Assembly (NCBI GenBank): GCA_014529385.2
Contig: CM043943.1
Coordinates: 158,242,247-158,306,246 of the forward strand
DNA from: Adiantum capillus-veneris
Taxonomy: Eukaryota; Streptophyta; Polypodiopsida; Polypodiales; Pteridaceae
Reading direction: 5' to 3'
Length of the DNA: 64,000 nucleotides
Shown here: in pieces, positions 59,526-64,000 of the stretch
Layout: each line of letters opens with the position of its first letter
Numbering within the stretch: the first letter of the stretch is position 1
Made by a program: the position numbers and the translations under genes
Notes under the pieces: model-generated
The model's database searches: none
Told to the model about the DNA's origin: nothing
Seen by the model: only the letters and a program-made list of their open reading frames with translations

Positions 59526-60600
59526 GCAGACTAGGAAATCCATCGTTCCCTCTTCTCTTGAGCCAATATACAACCTATAGAAATTGTCGAGGCATCAATG
59601 TGAACATGGAATATTTTTTCCCATTTTGGTGCCTTGAGTATTGGTGCGGATATAAGCGTATACTTCAATTTTGTGAATGACTCCTCACACTCCTTTGTCC
59701 AATTAAATATAACTATCAACCTATACAAGGGTTGTGCAATGACTGTGTACATGTATATGAACCGTGAGTAGTATCCACAGTGTCCCATGAAGGATTGTAC
59801 CTTTTTAGCATTAGTTGGCCTTGGCATTTCCACAATCACCTTAATCTTATCAATATCCGTAGATATACCATTCTTAGAGACAATGTGTCCCAAGATTTTA
59901 CCATGTCTTACCATGAAGACACATTTTTTAGGGTTTAGGAATATTCTATAAGTCCTGCACTTCTCGGATACTTTTTTGAGATGCTTGATGTGATCTGCCA
60001 TGAGGATAGAGTGAGCAAAAAGGTCATCCATGTATATTTCTAAGAGTAGCTGCAAGTATTCTTTGAAAGCGTGCATCATTAGCCTTTGAAATGTGGTTGG
60101 TGCATTGATCAAACCAAAAGGCATTACCCTGTAAGCGTAGATTCCCTGAATTGTGGCAAATGCCATTTTATTGGTCTTCTACCGTGATAGCCAATTGGTT
60201 GTATCCTAAGAACCTATCTAAAAATGGGTAGGCTTGTTTGTCAGCCACTCATTTGAGTACATGTTCTGTGATTGGTAAGGGATAATTATCCCTTATTGTT
60301 GCAGCATTCACTTTTTTAGATTCACACATACGCATCATTCCTGATTTTCTTGGGGATTACCACAATGGGTGGTACCCAATCAGTGTGTTCAATCTCATAA
60401 ATGAACTCTTCCTCCTTAAGCTTATCAATCTCCTCTTTAATTTGTTTGGAAAATGTGTCATTATAGGTATAGGGACGTTGTCTGTAGGGTTTGGCATCGG
60501 GCTTCAAGGGGATTGTGTGTTGAAATATCCACCCCCTTATGGTCTTCGTATGACCATGCAAAACATCTCTATACTCCTTGAGGAGTCGGATGAGTAGCTC
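59526..60600 (-). pseudogene. Ty3/gypsy reverse transcriptase and RNase H start
   Basis: On the minus strand: HTIPLKPDAKPYRQRPYTY and 'EIEHTDWVPPIVVIPKK' (RT start, 60560-60330), a gap with stops, then GIYAYRVMPFGLINAPTTFQ, LEIYMDDLFAHS (YMDD catalytic box, near 60020), 'LGHIVSKNGISTDIDKI', and 'IFHVHIDASTISIGCILAQE' (RNase H start with its Asp). The last codons (..DFLVCY) stop at the DNA transposon edge and resume at 45470. The element is inactive because of stops at about 60322 and 60170 and because of the insertion. Confidence 0.85.
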
Positions 60601-60789
60601 CTCTTCTTCTGTGCTTAAATCCGTTCCTATGTAGACCAGTCTTGCAGCCTCTCCAGGTTATGCTAGGTCTATTCATTTTGCGTTTTTTGAGCCATCATAG
60701 GATTCATTTCCTCTTTTCTCCCTTATAGGTTGAGTAATAAATATTTTCTTGTCCTAGATGGTGAAATTTTTATAGTGGGATGGAACATC

Positions 60790-61340
60790 CATATTTTCCT
60801 TTTTGGTGCTCTCTCCTTCCTCACTTTTTATCTCCTTCCTCACTTTTTATCTCTGTTGTCCATACTTCCTTTAAGGTTCTTTTGAGTTCTTGATATTTCT
60901 TTTTACGCTCAACCTTGGTCCATTTTGGTTCTTTGAACTCATCCATCCTTGGTTCTTTTGGTTTCTTTTGTTTTGTTTCTTTTTCAGTCTTTTGAGCTTG
61001 CTTCCTCAAGCTTTTAACACCCTCTTTTTTTTGTGTCCAGTGTTTTTGTGAACTGACCCAAGATTTTGTCTTTAACACAATCTTCTGCCTTTACAAGCAT
61101 CAAGAATCATGTTTTACCTTTTACTCTCGGAATTGGATTTCATATGGCCACGTTTGAGTCTTGCTTCTTTGTGTAGCGTTGTTTTCTCCTTGACTTGAAA
61201 AGTCAAAAAACCTAACATCCATCATGGTTTCTTCTTGGTTGCTAGGGTTGTCAGAGCATTCATCATCTACGACATTGTTTAAAATTCTCCGGAGAGTCAT
61301 AAAACAACCCTTCCTCTCCATGCTCCTCATCCTATTTTAT
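60790..61340 (-). pseudogene. Gypsy pol linker between protease and RT
   Basis: Lysine/glutamate-rich open stretches (61078-60821, 'KETKQKKPKEPRMDEFKEPK') and 61330-61121 ('GCFMTLRRILNNVVDDECSD'). No catalytic motif. A small direct repeat 'cctcactttttatctc' occurs at about 60816 and 60837. Confidence 0.45.
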
Positions 61341-61408
61341 TAGTTTGGGTTCATTTGAGGCTTGACTCTCACCCTGTTCCTCAACTACATTGACCATGTA
61401 ATATGGGA

Positions 61409-62200
61409 TCACGTCATAGCCATCCTTGTCATAGAACTTTGCGGTGGGGCCGTCGCCACAACACACACATCCAAAGTTTCCAAAATGTGTTCCCATCCTA
61501 AATGTTCTAGTTCTTCTTCTTGAAAGGGCTCTAGATGTAGTCTTTGTATTCTAAAACCCTTTCTAAGATACTTCTCCCGCTTTAAGCTTCCATAATCTGA
61601 AGCTCTGCATATCAATAGTTGTTTGGACTTACCTAGCCACGTTGGGAGTTCAGATTCTGCTAATGTAGTTGAATCAAACTCTTGCACTGATGTTCTTGTT
61701 ACATCCTTGTAACAATGGTCTTATAGGTTTATCCTGGTTGTTGTTTCCATGTTTGTCAGACATATATAGTCATACCCCCAAACTTGGACCATTTTTAACT
61801 ATCTCATGAATGGTCTTCCCAGTATGATGTTGTAGTTGTTCTTCTTGCCAAAATCAACAATAGCAAATGTATGCTCATATTCAATTTTATAAGAGGTGAC
61901 AACTAATTTCTCTAGAAGCCCTAGGGGTTTCTCCATATACCCATTTGCAAGCTACAATTTTTTTGTGTTGCTCTTAAAGACAATTTTCCCCATTTTTTTG
62001 ATGTTTCTTTCCTAGCGATGGCTACCCTAGCTCCACTATGAATAATTTCTATGGTGGTGACACCTTGAAATTCCACAGGAAGGTTTGTGTTGCCATATTC
62101 TCCTTCATAATATTCTTCGACTTTGTTTAATGGTAGAGGCCTGGTCGTAAGATGATGTTTTTCAAGTTCTTGAATTCCTTCTTGAATTTGTGACAAGATT
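61409..62200 (-). pseudogene. Ty3/gypsy aspartic protease with mutated active site
   Basis: Near 62040 the frame reads TTIEIIHSGARVAIARKET, where the catalytic D-S-G is H-S-G. 'QKNCSLQMGIW' follows, and near 61820 the flap-side ILGRPFMR-type motif. Downstream (61687-61409) is a conserved-looking block (WLGKSKQLLICRASDYGSLK). The His change alone would abolish proteolysis, and stops also occur at several points. Located as expected between gag and RT of the minus-strand gypsy element. Confidence 0.7.
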
Positions 62201-62249
62201 CCTTCACATCAAACTTTTTCAGACATCTTTCTACCATCATCTACATGTT

Positions 62250-64000
62250 TGGTCGTATTTACAACTCAACTAACGTTATTGTGCATGTCACACGTGTTGA
62301 GAATGTCTATCAGCCATTTAGAGTGGATGACTTTGTTAGAAGAGAGTCTCTGTGATGGGCTTGTGACCACATATGATTTTGCCTCATGCTCTCTCATATA
62401 AGACCGTAGTGTTCTTAGTGAATGGGGTTGGTTGTCCATAAATTGTACATATCCTTAGTCCCCCAATATGATTGCACTTCTAGATTTATTTGAGATTCAG
62501 CCTCAAAATCCTCTATTGGTAGAATCGGTGGTGTGGTTTATGCATTTGCTTAGCTCACTGATTTCATTGGCCTCTCTAACTTGTTTCCACAGTTCCTCAA
62601 GACCAACTATTCCTCTACACTCCTTTGTATAGCTAAGTGGAATCCCTCATAAGAATTATCCTTGAGCTCTAGTCCATACTCGTGACTAGAATCTAGCTCT
62701 ATTTTGTTTGTGGTTTGGTGGTGTTATTGGTGTTGATGGGACAAGGCTCCCATCCTCAAATTTCCAATTGGTGGTTCTAGTAAAGCTTGGGTAGTTTGAA
62801 TCATTTTTGGCACATTTCAAGCCTTCTCCTTTCTAGCTTCGCATATGGATATGCCATCCACCATTTTTCTTGTGTTTGATTGTTTTTGAGCCGTGCTTCG
62901 TAGGCTTTAAGGAGGGTGTTTAATGGTTTGTTGACCTTCTCTATCAATATGGATCCTTGTGAACTAGCACTCTTGGGTTTTTCAACTATGCCTGGCTTTG
63001 CTAATACCTCAAGGGCTCCCTTTTCCTTGTTTGTTTCTCCTTCTAGTTTTCTCAACTTTCCCTTTGTTTGTTTCAATTCATCGGCTAAGGAAGTCTATTC
63101 ACGTTCCTTCATAGATTTCATCCTAGCTTTCCACATGTTTCGTTGTGATCACGTGGATGGGTATCACATTTTTGTTTTCTGGCCCACTATTTGATGGTAT
63201 TGTGTCGAGTATATTTAATGCTTCTTTTGCTCCTTTGTTAGGGTTCTTTGGGAAATCAGGGATCAAATGAGTGATTCCACACTCTGGGAACTATGCATTT
63301 ACCTTAATGATTTTCTTGTGAGGACGGTCTCTCATTAGGTGGTCTCCACCACACTTATAACATGGTTCCTTAGGTTGTTGAGGTGCTCCGTGAGAAGCCC
63401 TTTGCTGATAAGCAGGTCTCAATCCTACTAGTTCCCCATTTGCTATAAATAGCAAGCTCTTCAGGTGGATAGTATCTTGTTTTGTTCATATGTCCACTAG
63501 GCTCTTTGAAATATGTTGGGATCGGTAGTTGATGCATATGTGACTTCTATAGGTCTCATTCCTGACAGTGGAGGTTGTTGTCTTAAGACTGGTTGTGGTC
63601 TTTCAACTCTGACTGGCCTTGGAAGATTTCTTGTTGTCTATCTTGGCACTGGTGGGGCTTGTGCTAGTGCTACTTGGGTTTCTGGTGCATGCTAGTGTTC
63701 CTTTATGTTTCCCTTGTTGTAATAGCACTCTTCAATCGCATGATTTGTCTATGTTTACTATGTTGCACACCACTTAAGTTGCTTAACCTGTGGCTTAGCA
63801 AATGGATTGATCCTCTTGAGCACCTCTTCAATGAGTTGTTCTTGATTTATCGGGGATTCGGATTTCTATAGTGACTTGGCCAATTTGAATCCACTATGCT
63901 ATGACAAGGAATCATCATCTAAATCCTTGTATTCTCCCTCCTTGTAGACAACACAGTTATCTACCAAGTAGAGAGCGTCTTTTGTCAACTCATTCAATGT
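62250..64000 (-). pseudogene. Ty3/gypsy gag, C-terminal part, runs off the window
   Basis: Near 63360 the minus strand reads PCYKCGGDHLMRDRPHKK, a CCHC-like knuckle whose last Cys is Arg. Near 63740, 'NHAIEECYYNKGN' is a second H..C motif found in plant gypsy gag. From 64000 inward comes TLNELTKDALYLVDNCVVYK. Stops are frequent. 63076-62801 is an E/K-rich linker. The gag N-terminus and 5' LTR must lie beyond the window. Confidence 0.65.

Overview
The window looks like transposon-dense nuclear DNA of a land plant. Supporting signs are plant-type L1 LINEs, Ty3/gypsy elements (one with a chromodomain), a tRNA-Asp-like primer binding site, GT-AG introns, and very many long (GA)n/(TC)n tracts. A fern or other seed-free plant is my guess only. 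I see no rRNA, tRNA, CRISPR array or bacterial operon, and no clearly intact single-copy host gene. Many apparent reading frames are only translated (GA)n, (CA)n and (G)n microsatellites.

Layout. 0.4-0.5 kb: a 5'-truncated LINE tail. 0.57-10.47 kb: two near-identical non-autonomous Helitrons, 5' end to 5' end, 695 bp apart, each inserted between A and T, each with a 3' hairpin and CTAG end. 11.2-17.7 kb: a nearly full-length but broken LINE on the minus strand. 20.7-29.2 kb: LTRs of one family in inverted orientation around a pol-less region that holds a six-copy array centred on a GGATC-N2-GATCC palindrome. 29.2-30.1 kb: a LINE fragment joined to a chromovirus integrase tail and LTR start. 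34.9-35.2 kb: another LINE fragment. 38.45-43.25 kb: an LTR retrotransposon with a gag zinc knuckle but no pol. 43.4-45.5 and 59.5-64 kb: the two halves of a minus-strand Ty3/gypsy element.

The most interesting object splits that gypsy element in its RNase H domain. It is a 14.05 kb DNA transposon (45474-59522) with about 20-bp terminal inverted repeats and an ATA target duplication. Removing it restores the gypsy frame. Its plus strand carries a decayed DDE-like transposase with a 1,050-bp GT-AG intron full of minisatellite. Its minus strand carries at least one multi-exon cargo gene of novel appearance: a coiled coil, a RING-like finger, basic/acidic repeats and, downstream, an FCP1/NIF-like HAD domain. 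The same 'tgtgctatatagcaca' palindrome recurs in introns and spacers of both genes, which supports treating them as one element.

All calls come from reading the sequence by eye. Boundaries marked approximate were not computed.
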